Source of the DNA: Clostridia bacterium
GTDB taxonomy: Bacteria; Bacillota; Clostridia; Peptostreptococcales; Anaerovoracaceae
Reading direction: 5' to 3'
NCBI GenBank assembly: GCA_910575405.1
Contig: CAJTER010000037.1
Span: forward strand, 1-40,962
DNA: 40,962 bases
Translations under genes and position numbers: made by a program
Part shown: piece by piece, positions 32,166 through 40,334 of the stretch
How the letters are laid out: each line of letters opens with the position of its first letter
How positions within the stretch are numbered: position 1 is the stretch's first letter
The notes under the pieces: generated by a model
What the model was told of the DNA's origin: nothing
The model's input: the letters and a program-made list of their open reading frames with translations, nothing else
The model's database searches: none

Positions 32166-33006
32166 GGTAACGCACACCTCCTGTTAAACGGCAAACATGT
32201 GCCGCATCCTCTGCTTCCTGTTCCTTATAAAACGAATTTCTCTTGATCAGCTCATCCCAGTCAACTAAGCTACCGTCAAATTCCGGCCCATCTACGCAGA
32301 CGAATTTATTTTCCCCGCCGATAATAGCTCTGCAGCCTCCGCACATTCCTGTTCCATCTACCATATAGGCGGTCAGGGAGGCGACGGATTTGATTCCGTA
32401 ATCTTCGGCGATTTTGCAGACAAATTTCATCATCACAGGAGGACCGACTGCTACAATCTCATCGTATTTGTTTCCTGCTTCAATGAGCTCTTTGAGCTTG
32501 TCTGTGGTAAAGCCTTTTTCGCCATAGCTTCCGTCATCTGTTGTAATGTAAAGGTTGTCAGTTCCTGCTTTGAATTCATCTTCCAGGATGACCATATCCT
32601 TGTTTTTGAAACCGGCAATCATGTCTACCTGAATGCCTTCATTATGCATTCCCGTTGCCAGAGGATAAGCCAGTGCGTTTCCTGTACCTCCTCCTACTAC
32701 GGCAACTCGTTTTAGGCCTTCCATGTGGGTTGGCTTTCCCAGAGGTCCTACCACGTCCGCCAGAGCATCGCCTTCTTCAAACTGATCCAGCAGCATAGTG
32801 GTTCTTCCTACTGCCGCATATATAATATCAATAGTTCCCTTTTCTGAATCATGGCCTGCCATTGTCAAAGGAATCCGTTCACCGTATTCATCGGTCCGCA
32901 GAATAATGAATTGTCCTGGCTTTGCTTTTTTTGCAACCAAAGGAGCATCAATCACAAGCCACGTCATGGAATCGTTCAAACGTCTTTTCTTTACTATCTT
33001 ATACAT
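32158..33006 (-). CDS. nfnA: NfnA / FAD-NAD-binding ferredoxin-NADP+ reductase subunit
   Basis: About 282 residues of the ferredoxin reductase/dihydroorotate dehydrogenase electron-transfer family. Segments: PGQFIILRTDEYGERIPLTM (FAD loop), VAVVGGGTGNALAYPLA (NAD loop) and a C-terminal 2Fe-2S site with three cysteines in GTGMCGGCRAIIGGENKFVC. Joined with NfnB it bifurcates electrons between NADPH, NAD+ and ferredoxin. The ATG at 33006 has GGAGTG upstream and is preferred over a GTG nine bases earlier. It follows the PFOR gene by 17 bases in the same operon. Confidence 0.88.
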   Translation of the reverse strand: MYKIVKKRRLNDSMTWLVIDAPLVAKKAKPGQFIILRTDEYGERIPLTMAGHDSEKGTIDIIYAAVGRTTMLLDQFEEGDALADVVGPLGKPTHMEGLKRVAVVGGGTGNALAYPLATGMHNEGIQVDMIAGFKNKDMVILEDEFKAGTDNLYITTDDGSYGEKGFTTDKLKELIEAGNKYDEIVAVGPPVMMKFVCKIAEDYGIKSVASLTAYMVDGTGMCGGCRAIIGGENKFVCVDGPEFDGSLVDWDELIKRNSFYKEQEAEDAAHVCRLTGGVRYHA

Positions 33007-33023
33007 GGAAATCACTCCTTTCT

Positions 33024-36000
33024 CTACTGCCTGTCAAAGCTTTTCTGCTGTCTCACTAACTTTTCGTACCGCTGCTGAGCAATGTGCTCTGCTTTTGTAA
33101 AGAGGGTTTCAGCTCGCTCCGGCGCTTTCAGCTTCAGGGAGTTGTACCGCACTTCTCCCATGAGGAAGTCGTTGTAGCTTTCCGTTGGCGGCGCGCTATC
33201 CAGAGTAAGAGGATTTCTCTTGTGTGCAATGAGATCCGGATTATAACGCAGCAAGTTCCAGTATCCGGCTCTGACAGCCTTTTTCATTTCCAGCATGGAC
33301 TTGTTCATTCCTGCTTTTACGCCATGATTAATGCATGGAGCATATGCGATAATCAGGGACGGTCCGTCGTAGCTTTCCGCTTCCCGTATTGCTCTTAAGG
33401 TCTGCTGCGGATTTGCGCCCATAGCGATCTGCGCTACATAAATATAGCCGTAGGACATTGCGATCTGAGCCAGCTCTTTTTTTCTGGCAGCTTTTCCTCC
33501 TGCTGCGAACTGAGCAACAGCGCCCATTGGTGTGGATTTTGATGCCTGACCGCCTGTATTGGAATAAACTTCCGTGTCAAATACCAGCACGTTGATGTTT
33601 TCGCCAGAAGCCAGCACGTGATCGAGGCCGCCGTAGCCGATGTCATATGCCCATCCGTCGCCGCCGAAGATCCACATGGATGGCTTTGGAAGCATATCGC
33701 TGTTTTCCACTACATACATTGCATCCGGATTATCTTTGTTGTTCCGGCAGACAGCTAGGAGCTCTTCTCCCATTTTACCTGCACATTTTGCATCGTTCAT
33801 TTTTGCGATCCAGGCCTCAGCTGCATCGCGGAACTGCGGAGCTTCTGCCAGACGCTGTACACAAGACTTCATTTCCTGTCGCCTTGCTTTCATGGCAATG
33901 GCCATTCCGTATCCAAATTCGGCGTTGTCTTCAAACAGGGAATTCGACCATGCCGGCCCTCTTCCGTCCTTGTTAACCGTGTACGGCGTGCTCGGCGCAC
34001 TGCATCCCCAAATGGAGGAACATCCAGTTGCATTTGCAATGAACATCCGATCTCCGAAGAGCTGAGTTACCAGCTTGGCATATGGTGTTTCCCCGCAGCC
34101 CGGACATGCTCCCGAGAACTCAAGAAGCGGCTGTCTAAACTGAGAAGCCTGTATGGTGTCTTCTTTTACAGAAAGTTCTTTTTGTCCTGTATTGTTAAAG
34201 AGGTGATCGTAATTTGCCTGTTCTTCTTCCATGCGTTCTTCTGCCATAACCATTTCCAGAGCTTTGTTTCTGGCTGGGCAGACTTCAGCACAGGAGCCGC
34301 ATCCCGTACAATCGAGAGCGGAAATTCCGATGGTAAAGAGCTTTTCTTCGTCTCCTTTAAACGGAATGGCTGCAGCACCCGATGCTTCCGCTTCCTCAGG
34401 ACTCAGAGCAAACGGCCGGATAACTGCGTGCGGACATACGTAGGAACACCAGTTGCACTGCATGCATTTTTCTGCGTCCCACTTCGGAATTTCCACTGCA
34501 ATTCCCCGTTTTTCATAGGCCGATGTTCCTGATGGGATAGAGCCGTCTGCTGTATCCAAAAATACGGATACTGGAATGTGGTCGCCCTCCATGGAATTTG
34601 TCGGTTTCAAAATCTTGTTTATATAGTCCGTGTGGAGTTTGTCACGACCTTCGGCTTCCTTGCGGACGAGATCGCCTTCTGCGTCTGCCCATTCCTTAGG
34701 AACATTTACCTTGTGGATGCTTTCAATTCCCGCATCTACCGCTTTGCAGTTCATGTCCACGATGGCTTCGCCTTTGTTGCCGTAAGTCTTTCTGATAGCA
34801 TCCTTCATGTATCCTGCTGCCTCGTGGATCGGTAGAATTCCTACCAGTTCAAAGAAGGCTGCCTGAAGTACCGTATTCGTTCTTCCTCTCAGTCCCAGCT
34901 TTCTGGCAATGGAAACTGCGTCGCAGGTGTAGAACTGAATATCATTTCTGGCAAGATGGCGCTTTACATTTGCAGGAAGCCTTTCTTCCAGATGCTTTTC
35001 ATCCCAGGAGCAGTTGAGCAGGAACGTTCCGCCCGGTTTTATATCCTCGACCATCCGATATCTTGCCATATAAGCTGCATTATGGCAGGCCACAAAGTCA
35101 GCCTGGCTTACATAATAGCTGGATTTAATCGGTTCATCACCGAATCTTAAATGGCTGATAGTCAGACCACCAGATTTTTTGGAATCATACTGGAAGTAAG
35201 CCTGAACGTATTTGTCCGTATTGTCTCCGATAATTTTAACGCTGTTTTTATTAGCTCCTACTGTACCATCTGCCCCCAGACCCCAGAATTTGCATGCCAC
35301 AGTTCCTTTTGCCGCCACGTCCGGCCGCATGGTTACAGGAAGAGAAAGTCCTGTTACGTCATCTTCTATGGAAAGGGTAAACTCCTTCTTGGGGTTTTCG
35401 CTTCTCAGATTATCGTAAACAGCCAGAAGATCTCCAGGCTGGGTGTCCTTAGATCCCAGTCCGTAACGTCCCCCTATGATCAGAGCGTTGTGGAATTTGC
35501 TGTCCTTTAAGGATGCTGTGACATCTAAAAAGAGCGGCTCTCCAATGGATCCCGGTTCTTTTGTCCGGTCCAGAACGGCAATTTTCTTAACCGTATCCGG
35601 GATAGTATCAATGAGGTGTTTTGCTGAAAACGGCCTGTAGAGTCGTACCGTTACAACACCTGTTTTCCTTCCCTGAGCATTGAGGTAATCCACAACCTCT
35701 TCAGCAGCATCGCAGACCGATCCCATGGCAATGATGATTTCCTCTGCATCCTCAGCGCCATAATAGTTAAAAGGCCTATAGGAAGAGCCGATCTTTTCGT
35801 TGACCTTTCCCATACAGCAGATGATGGTATCTACTGTTTCCGCATAGCCTTTATTGGTGGCTTCTCTGTGCTGGAAAAAGGTTTCCGGCTGCTCGGCGGA
35901 TCCCATGCTGTGGGGGTGCTCCGGATTGAGGGCTCTTTCGCGGAAGCGCTTTACTGCATCCCAATCCACCATGCTCTTAAGCACCTCATAATCCCAAGTG

Positions 36001-36551
36001 TCGATTTTCTGCTGTTCATGGCTGGTACGGAAACCGTCAAAGAAATGTAATACTGGTACTTTTCCCTCAATTGCTGCAAGATGAGCAACTGCTGCCAGAT
36101 CCATGACTTCCTGTGGATTTCTTGCCGAAAGCATAGCAAAGCCAGTCTGTCTGCACGCCATAACGTCAGAATGATCACCAAATATGGAAAGAGCATGCGT
36201 GGAAACAGCTCTGGCTGCAACGTGCATTACAGTCGGAGTTCTTTCTGCCGCCAGCTTATACATATTCGGGATCATCAGAAGCAATCCCTGGGAAGCAGTA
36301 AAGGTACTGGTATAAGCGCCTGCAGTAATAGAGCCGTGAACAGCGCCTGCTGCTCCGCCTTCCGACTGCATCTCTACCACATTTACCTCTTCCCCGAATA
36401 TATTTTTTCGATTTTCACTTGCCCATTCATCAACATTTTCAGCCATTACAGATGACGGGGTGATTGGATAGATCGCCGCAACTTCCGAAAATGCATACGC
36501 AACATGTGCTGCGGCCGTATTGCCGTCCATTGTCTTTTTTACTCTCATCAT
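33024..36551 (-). CDS. nifJ: Pyruvate:ferredoxin (flavodoxin) oxidoreductase
   Basis: This 1175-residue single-chain enzyme converts pyruvate and CoA to acetyl-CoA, CO2 and reduced ferredoxin. It opens with TMDGNTAAAHVAYAFSEVAA and AIYPITPSSVMAE, typical of domain I. It carries two ferredoxin motifs (CMQCNWCSYVCPHA and CTGCGSCAEVCP), a third-cluster segment CPGCGETPYAKL and the TPP/Mg site GDGWAYDIGYGG ... SNTGGQASKSTP. Length is normal. Its start shares one base with the polyferredoxin stop (TAATG), so the two are translationally coupled. A GGAAG site precedes it. Confidence 0.96.
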   Translation of the reverse strand: MMRVKKTMDGNTAAAHVAYAFSEVAAIYPITPSSVMAENVDEWASENRKNIFGEEVNVVEMQSEGGAAGAVHGSITAGAYTSTFTASQGLLLMIPNMYKLAAERTPTVMHVAARAVSTHALSIFGDHSDVMACRQTGFAMLSARNPQEVMDLAAVAHLAAIEGKVPVLHFFDGFRTSHEQQKIDTWDYEVLKSMVDWDAVKRFRERALNPEHPHSMGSAEQPETFFQHREATNKGYAETVDTIICCMGKVNEKIGSSYRPFNYYGAEDAEEIIIAMGSVCDAAEEVVDYLNAQGRKTGVVTVRLYRPFSAKHLIDTIPDTVKKIAVLDRTKEPGSIGEPLFLDVTASLKDSKFHNALIIGGRYGLGSKDTQPGDLLAVYDNLRSENPKKEFTLSIEDDVTGLSLPVTMRPDVAAKGTVACKFWGLGADGTVGANKNSVKIIGDNTDKYVQAYFQYDSKKSGGLTISHLRFGDEPIKSSYYVSQADFVACHNAAYMARYRMVEDIKPGGTFLLNCSWDEKHLEERLPANVKRHLARNDIQFYTCDAVSIARKLGLRGRTNTVLQAAFFELVGILPIHEAAGYMKDAIRKTYGNKGEAIVDMNCKAVDAGIESIHKVNVPKEWADAEGDLVRKEAEGRDKLHTDYINKILKPTNSMEGDHIPVSVFLDTADGSIPSGTSAYEKRGIAVEIPKWDAEKCMQCNWCSYVCPHAVIRPFALSPEEAEASGAAAIPFKGDEEKLFTIGISALDCTGCGSCAEVCPARNKALEMVMAEERMEEEQANYDHLFNNTGQKELSVKEDTIQASQFRQPLLEFSGACPGCGETPYAKLVTQLFGDRMFIANATGCSSIWGCSAPSTPYTVNKDGRGPAWSNSLFEDNAEFGYGMAIAMKARRQEMKSCVQRLAEAPQFRDAAEAWIAKMNDAKCAGKMGEELLAVCRNNKDNPDAMYVVENSDMLPKPSMWIFGGDGWAYDIGYGGLDHVLASGENINVLVFDTEVYSNTGGQASKSTPMGAVAQFAAGGKAARKKELAQIAMSYGYIYVAQIAMGANPQQTLRAIREAESYDGPSLIIAYAPCINHGVKAGMNKSMLEMKKAVRAGYWNLLRYNPDLIAHKRNPLTLDSAPPTESYNDFLMGEVRYNSLKLKAPERAETLFTKAEHIAQQRYEKLVRQQKSFDRQ

Positions 36552-37846
36552 TACAACTTCCTTTCATCTGTTTCATGCAGCTCATCCAGTTTCAATGCAT
36601 CAGTCTGGATATATGTATATTCTGGAACGTTTCGCTCAACAATCAGGTTCCTGGAGCATACATAAGTGCATACGCCGCAATTTTCGCAAAGTTCACTGTC
36701 AATTACCGGATTTCCGGCTACGAGGGAAATTGCTCCGTTCGGGCAGTTATCGGCACAGTCGCCGCAGCCGATACATCCAACATCGCAAGCTTTGAGCCGC
36801 TCCTCCAGAGGCGCCATAGATCGGCATGCCATCTGCTTTACACCTTCATACGGAACCATCAGGATCATATCTCTCGGACATGCTCTCATGCAGTCGCCGC
36901 AGCCAACGCATTTGCCCTCATCTACAAGGGCTACTCCACTGTCTACTGAGATAGCATCATACCGGCAGACCCTTGTACAATTGCCAAGACCGCTGCAGCT
37001 GTAACTGCAGGCTCCCGCTGCTGTCAAATCCAGCTTTTCCGCCTCAGCACAGTCCGACAGACCTAGAGCTTTCAGCTTGCCGCTTACCTTTGCGCCGCCA
37101 ACGCATCTTACCAGCGCCACTTCCCGTTTCAGAACCGTCAGATCGTGGAATTCATCAATAATGATCTTTTTCTGGCAGTTTACCGTACAGGCTGCGCAGC
37201 CTACACATTTTTCATAATCAATAACAGCACAGTTATCTATAACCTGTACAGCTTCCTGCGGGCATACCTCTTCGCAGTCGCCGCAGCCAATGCAGCCATG
37301 GCCGCAGATGACCAAGGTATTTTCTTCATCATCTTTTGAAGCGCACGGAATCAAATTCGTAGCCTCTCTTGAAATCATGGTGATGATTTCCTGTGGGCAG
37401 GACGTAATGCATGCCTGACAGCCCGTACACTTTTCTTTGTCAATTTTAATCAAATCGCCGTCTATGGACATTGCATCAAATTTGCACCGCGCCGTACAGT
37501 CCCCACGTCCGACACAACCCCACTGGCATTCACCTGGCAGGAATCCGTAGTCTGTGGCTTCCCGGCAGCTTTTCAGCTCTGCAAGACGTCCTTTGCTTGC
37601 TGCTCCCTCCGCACAGCGAAGAAACGCGACTTTGTCGTATGCAGGCAAAGGTTCTGTACCCATAAGCTCTGCAATTGCCGCAACTGCTTCCGAATCGCAG
37701 GCAGGGCACTGATTTACAGGTGCACCTTCTGCAATTGCCTGTGCACATGCCTGACAGGCAGGATAACCGCAGCCGCCATAGCCGCCGCAATCCACGCCCG
37801 GGAGCAGCGCCAATATTTGTTTGGCTGTTTCCTGAACATTGATCAT
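36551..37846 (-). CDS. RnfB-like polyferredoxin with internally duplicated ferredoxin module
   Basis: This 431-residue protein starts, without a membrane anchor, with an RnfB-type Fe-S domain (CGGYGGCGYPACQAC ... CPAC). Two copies of the RnfB C-terminal module follow (about 92-245 and 246-425). Each holds four cysteine motifs: CQWGCVGRGDCTARC, CTGCQACITSC, CGHGCIGCGDCEEVC and CVGCAACTVNC in the first; CSYSCSGLGNCTRVC, CVGCGDCMRAC, CDVGCIGCGDCADNC and CENCGVCTYVC in the second. That allows about nine 4Fe-4S clusters. It lies in one operon before PFOR and NfnAB, so a soluble electron wire between them is likely. The start follows TTGGAGGT. Confidence 0.85.
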   Translation of the reverse strand: MINVQETAKQILALLPGVDCGGYGGCGYPACQACAQAIAEGAPVNQCPACDSEAVAAIAELMGTEPLPAYDKVAFLRCAEGAASKGRLAELKSCREATDYGFLPGECQWGCVGRGDCTARCKFDAMSIDGDLIKIDKEKCTGCQACITSCPQEIITMISREATNLIPCASKDDEENTLVICGHGCIGCGDCEEVCPQEAVQVIDNCAVIDYEKCVGCAACTVNCQKKIIIDEFHDLTVLKREVALVRCVGGAKVSGKLKALGLSDCAEAEKLDLTAAGACSYSCSGLGNCTRVCRYDAISVDSGVALVDEGKCVGCGDCMRACPRDMILMVPYEGVKQMACRSMAPLEERLKACDVGCIGCGDCADNCPNGAISLVAGNPVIDSELCENCGVCTYVCSRNLIVERNVPEYTYIQTDALKLDELHETDERKL

Positions 37847-38242
37847 TTCTATACCTCCAATCAGAATTAAATATACCGTTAAAGCATATTGTACGAAAAA
37901 AATTTTATGATGCTTTATGCTGTATACAGTATACTTTATAAGTTAAAAAACAGGACAACGGAATTAAGGACCCAGATACACCTTCTCAATCCCGTCAATA
38001 TCGCATTTTGCAATATTTTCTTCATTATGGAACATTATGAAAAGATTCTGTCTTCTTGGCAAAATTTTATCACTCTGCGACCTTTCTTTCAATAGTTTTC
38101 ATGTCTCTTTTTCTGTTTTTTTGGGGATACATAAAAGGAAGGCGCAGCTGCTGCCGAATCTCCCCGTGCAAGTATCCTAAGGCTATGAAAATGTGTTTGT
38201 ATTCGAAATTTACAATTGCAAAAATGTGATTTTTGTATTACC
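37847..38242. other. Intergenic region upstream of the polyferredoxin-PFOR-Nfn operon
   Basis: It should carry the operon promoter. A palindrome GTATAC-A-GTATAC at 37922-37934 overlaps a TATACT-like -10 on the minus strand, with TTGTCC 19 bases further up. The rest (37960-38242) shows no gene or clear structure. Confidence 0.4.
37922..37958 (-). promoter_or_regulatory. Candidate promoter with overlapping palindromic operator
   Basis: Minus-strand TTGTCC (37953-37958) and TATACT (37928-37933), spaced 19 bp, form a weak sigma-A promoter. The -10 lies inside the palindrome GTATACaGTATAC (37922-37934). It is about 75 bases before the polyferredoxin ATG. The long spacing makes it tentative. Confidence 0.35.
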
Positions 38243-38900
38243 CTATTTCAAGTTTTGTGGATTGAGGCACTGTAATTCTTCTAGGGCAAAACGTCCGTCT
38301 TTTCGAACTAATACGTCATCAAACCAAATTTCTCCACTGCCATATTCTTTTCGCTGGATCATGACTAAATCCCAATGGACCGCAGAACGATTTCCATTAT
38401 CTTCATCCTCCTATGCTGCTCCCGGCGTCAGGTGAAAGCTGCCGCAGATTTTTTCATCAAACAACGTATCCTTCATGGGATGCAGTATGTATGAATTTAC
38501 ACCAATCGCAAATTCACCGAAATAGCGGCCACCTTCATCCGTATCCAAAAGCGCGTTGATTCTATCTGCGTCATTGGCTGAGGCTTTTACAATCCTTCCC
38601 TTTCTGACTTCAAGCTGTATGTTTTCATAAGTAAATCCCTGCTCTTCGCTGACCGTATGTAGCGGATAGTGCCATTGATAGAATCTCGCACAGGAGCTGT
38701 ATAGACCTCTCCATCCGGCAGATTCATCTTCCCATCGCACTTAACAGCCGGAATCCCCTTGATTGAAAACGTCATATCAGTTCCCGGCCCTGTGAGGCCG
38801 TCGCCTCTCCCTCATATTCGATGAGAACCTTTTCCCCTGCTTTCAGGCTGCAGGAATGCTTTATAATCGTTTCAGGCAGTTTTTTGATTCTCATATCCAT
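38243..38900 (-). pseudogene. M29 family aminopeptidase, collapsed
   Basis: From the ATG at 38900 the frame gives MDMRIKKLPETIIKHSCSLK and AGEKVLIEYEG, the M29 start, then stops. The next frame picks up GKMNLPDGEVYTAPVRDSIN, far into the normal protein. A frameshift leads to LDTDEGGRYFGEFAIGVNSY and FDEKICGSFHLTPGAA, where a TAG replaces the usual Tyr. After it [20 protein letters not shown] continues to the C-terminus. A large internal deletion, two frame changes and one nonsense codon make function impossible. M29 enzymes are metal-dependent aminopeptidases; some of the ligands (E, H, D) are still visible in the tail. Confidence 0.85.
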
Positions 38901-38905
38901 TTCTT

Positions 38906-39165
38906 CTATTCTCTTCCTCTCCTCAATACTCTGCCAGCTTTGATGCTGGTTAACTGATTATTTTCTACGGCAATAGCGCCGTTTACAATTACGTATTCGA
39001 TTCCCTCAGGAGCCTGCAGCGGCTCCTCCTCTTCATGATGGCTGCGCAGCTGGCCTAGATCCATAACCACCAGATCCGCAAACCAGCCTTCACGGATAAT
39101 GCCTCGCTTTTCTATGTTAAACCGCTGGCCTGGCGGACAGCCCATTCTAGGCGCCCTCCATCGGC
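38906..39165 (-). pseudogene. N-acyl-D-amino-acid deacylase, C-terminal remnant
   Basis: The frame RMGCPPGQRFNIEKRGIIRE, GWFADLVVMDLGQLR, then APEGIEYVIVNGAIAVENNQ and AGRVLRRGRE matches the last 80 or so residues of D-aminoacylases. The metal-binding barrel, normally about 400 residues, is gone. The stop lies five bases before the aminopeptidase remnant start, so the two formed an operon. The missing 5' end abuts the divergent TetR-like remnant, which also lost its 5' end. Confidence 0.75.
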
Positions 39166-39169
39166 AGCA

Positions 39170-39634
39170 GGAAATCTGCAGTATCGCTTCAAATATCAAA
39201 GATGATCTGTTTTTTCAGGTTTCAGCCAATATAAAAAAGAGAGGCCCTCCGCCGCAGTGGAATCCTCTACTTTATATGACTATTCCAAAGATGAGTTTGA
39301 TCTGGGGATCAACATGAACGATACTGCCCAGATGCTTATGAAAACCCTGTTTTGTAATCAGAAGCTGATCCATTCTATGATTTTTAACGAAAGCTTTTCA
39401 GAGGACTATGACAGGGTGATCCGCGAATACCTGGAAAAAGACGGTGAGCGGCATTTGCTCCGTGAAGGTGTGGATCCGGCTCTGGCCTCCTATCTGTATT
39501 CTGCTTTAGAATATATCGCCTTTCAGTACTGTCGGCAGCATGACCTGGACTTTACAAAGGATGAAACGATCATTTCCAAGTTGAGCGATATGTTTTTTTC
39601 GGAATTTACAGAGAGGATGCAAAGGGGAAAGTAA
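39170..39634 (+). pseudogene. TetR-like regulator remnant
   Basis: IKDDLFFQVSANIKKR resembles the end of a TetR helix-turn-helix domain (YxxFxSKDDLFxxV). One frame shift later, an open frame of about 115 residues follows (YDYSKDEFDLGINMNDTAQM ... LSDMFFSEFTERMQRGK), helical and acidic like a TetR ligand domain. The DNA-binding helices are lost. It points away from the deacylase remnant, as a local regulator would. Family assignment is tentative because the C-terminal domain is not conserved. Confidence 0.4.
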
Positions 39635-39719
39635 CGGCAAATGAAGAACTTAAAGGAACATAAGTTAAGAGGAACTCGCTCATTATGCATATAGCAAACC
39701 TTACACCGGGGATAGCGCA

Positions 39720-39764
39720 GCAAGAATCCTTTACCAGAGAGAATGGCTGATAAAGGATCCTTGC
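39720..39764. terminator. Hairpin between convergent remnants
   Basis: GCAAGAATCCTTTA (39720-39733) pairs with TAAAGGATCCTTGC (39751-39764) with one mismatch. It lies between the convergent TetR-like and aldolase remnants and probably was a bidirectional terminator, although T-runs are short. Confidence 0.55.
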
Positions 39765-39791
39765 TTTCACAAAAATTACTGGATCCGTTTT

Positions 39792-40334
39792 CTATTTAAA
39801 AATTTCTTCCAGCTTCTTTTTGCAATTAAACACTTCGATATGATGCTTGACATTCTCATACGTGCCCCGCACCATGGCCTCATTGAGACTAAAGTAATTA
39901 TGCTCCCCTGCGGCCTGCAGGTATTCCTCCGCTCTTTTGGTCAGACGGTTAAAGCTGGCTGTGGCGATATTTACCTTGGCGATTCCCAGGGAAATGTTTT
40001 CTTCAAAGGGATAGTTGGAGCTGTCAAACATGACGGATGTAAAGCCCAGATCCAGGGCTTTTTTTGACCGTTTCCCTCGTAAGACCGTGATCCAGATGAA
40101 CCGCAATATCCACCTTTGCTTCCCTTGCTGCCTGCACCATCATGGGCCCCATCAATGCAAGGGGTGAGTGGACAAGCCTGACTTCAGCTATTTGCAGAAT
40201 AATCGGAGTATTCAGCTCTTCTGCCGCCTGAGCCGCTCCTTTGACCATTTCATATTGCCGACGCTGAAGGCCCCGATTCCTCTAGCTTCTCCCCGCGCCT
40301 GCTCCAGCAGGGCCTTCATTGTTACTAATGCCAT
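39792..40334 (-). pseudogene. Class II fructose-bisphosphate aldolase-like gene, broken
   Basis: The ATG at 40334 opens MALVTMKALLEQARGEARGI and GAFSVGNM, typical of class II aldolases (FbaA/KbaY/GatY). A one-base loss right after NM shifts the frame; the next frame continues MVKGAAQAAEELNTPIILQI and VDIAVHLDHGL with the zinc-ligand HLDHG. Another shift leads to LDLGFTSVMFDSSNYPFEEN, then directly to GIAKVNIATASFNRLT of the C-terminal part. About 90 residues with further metal ligands are deleted. The natural substrate could be a tagatose or fructose bisphosphate. Not functional. Confidence 0.8.

Noticed and set aside
36464-36949. Plus-strand frame with cysteines opposite the polyferredoxin
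   Set aside because: Mirror image of a repetitive cysteine-rich gene; no start signal.
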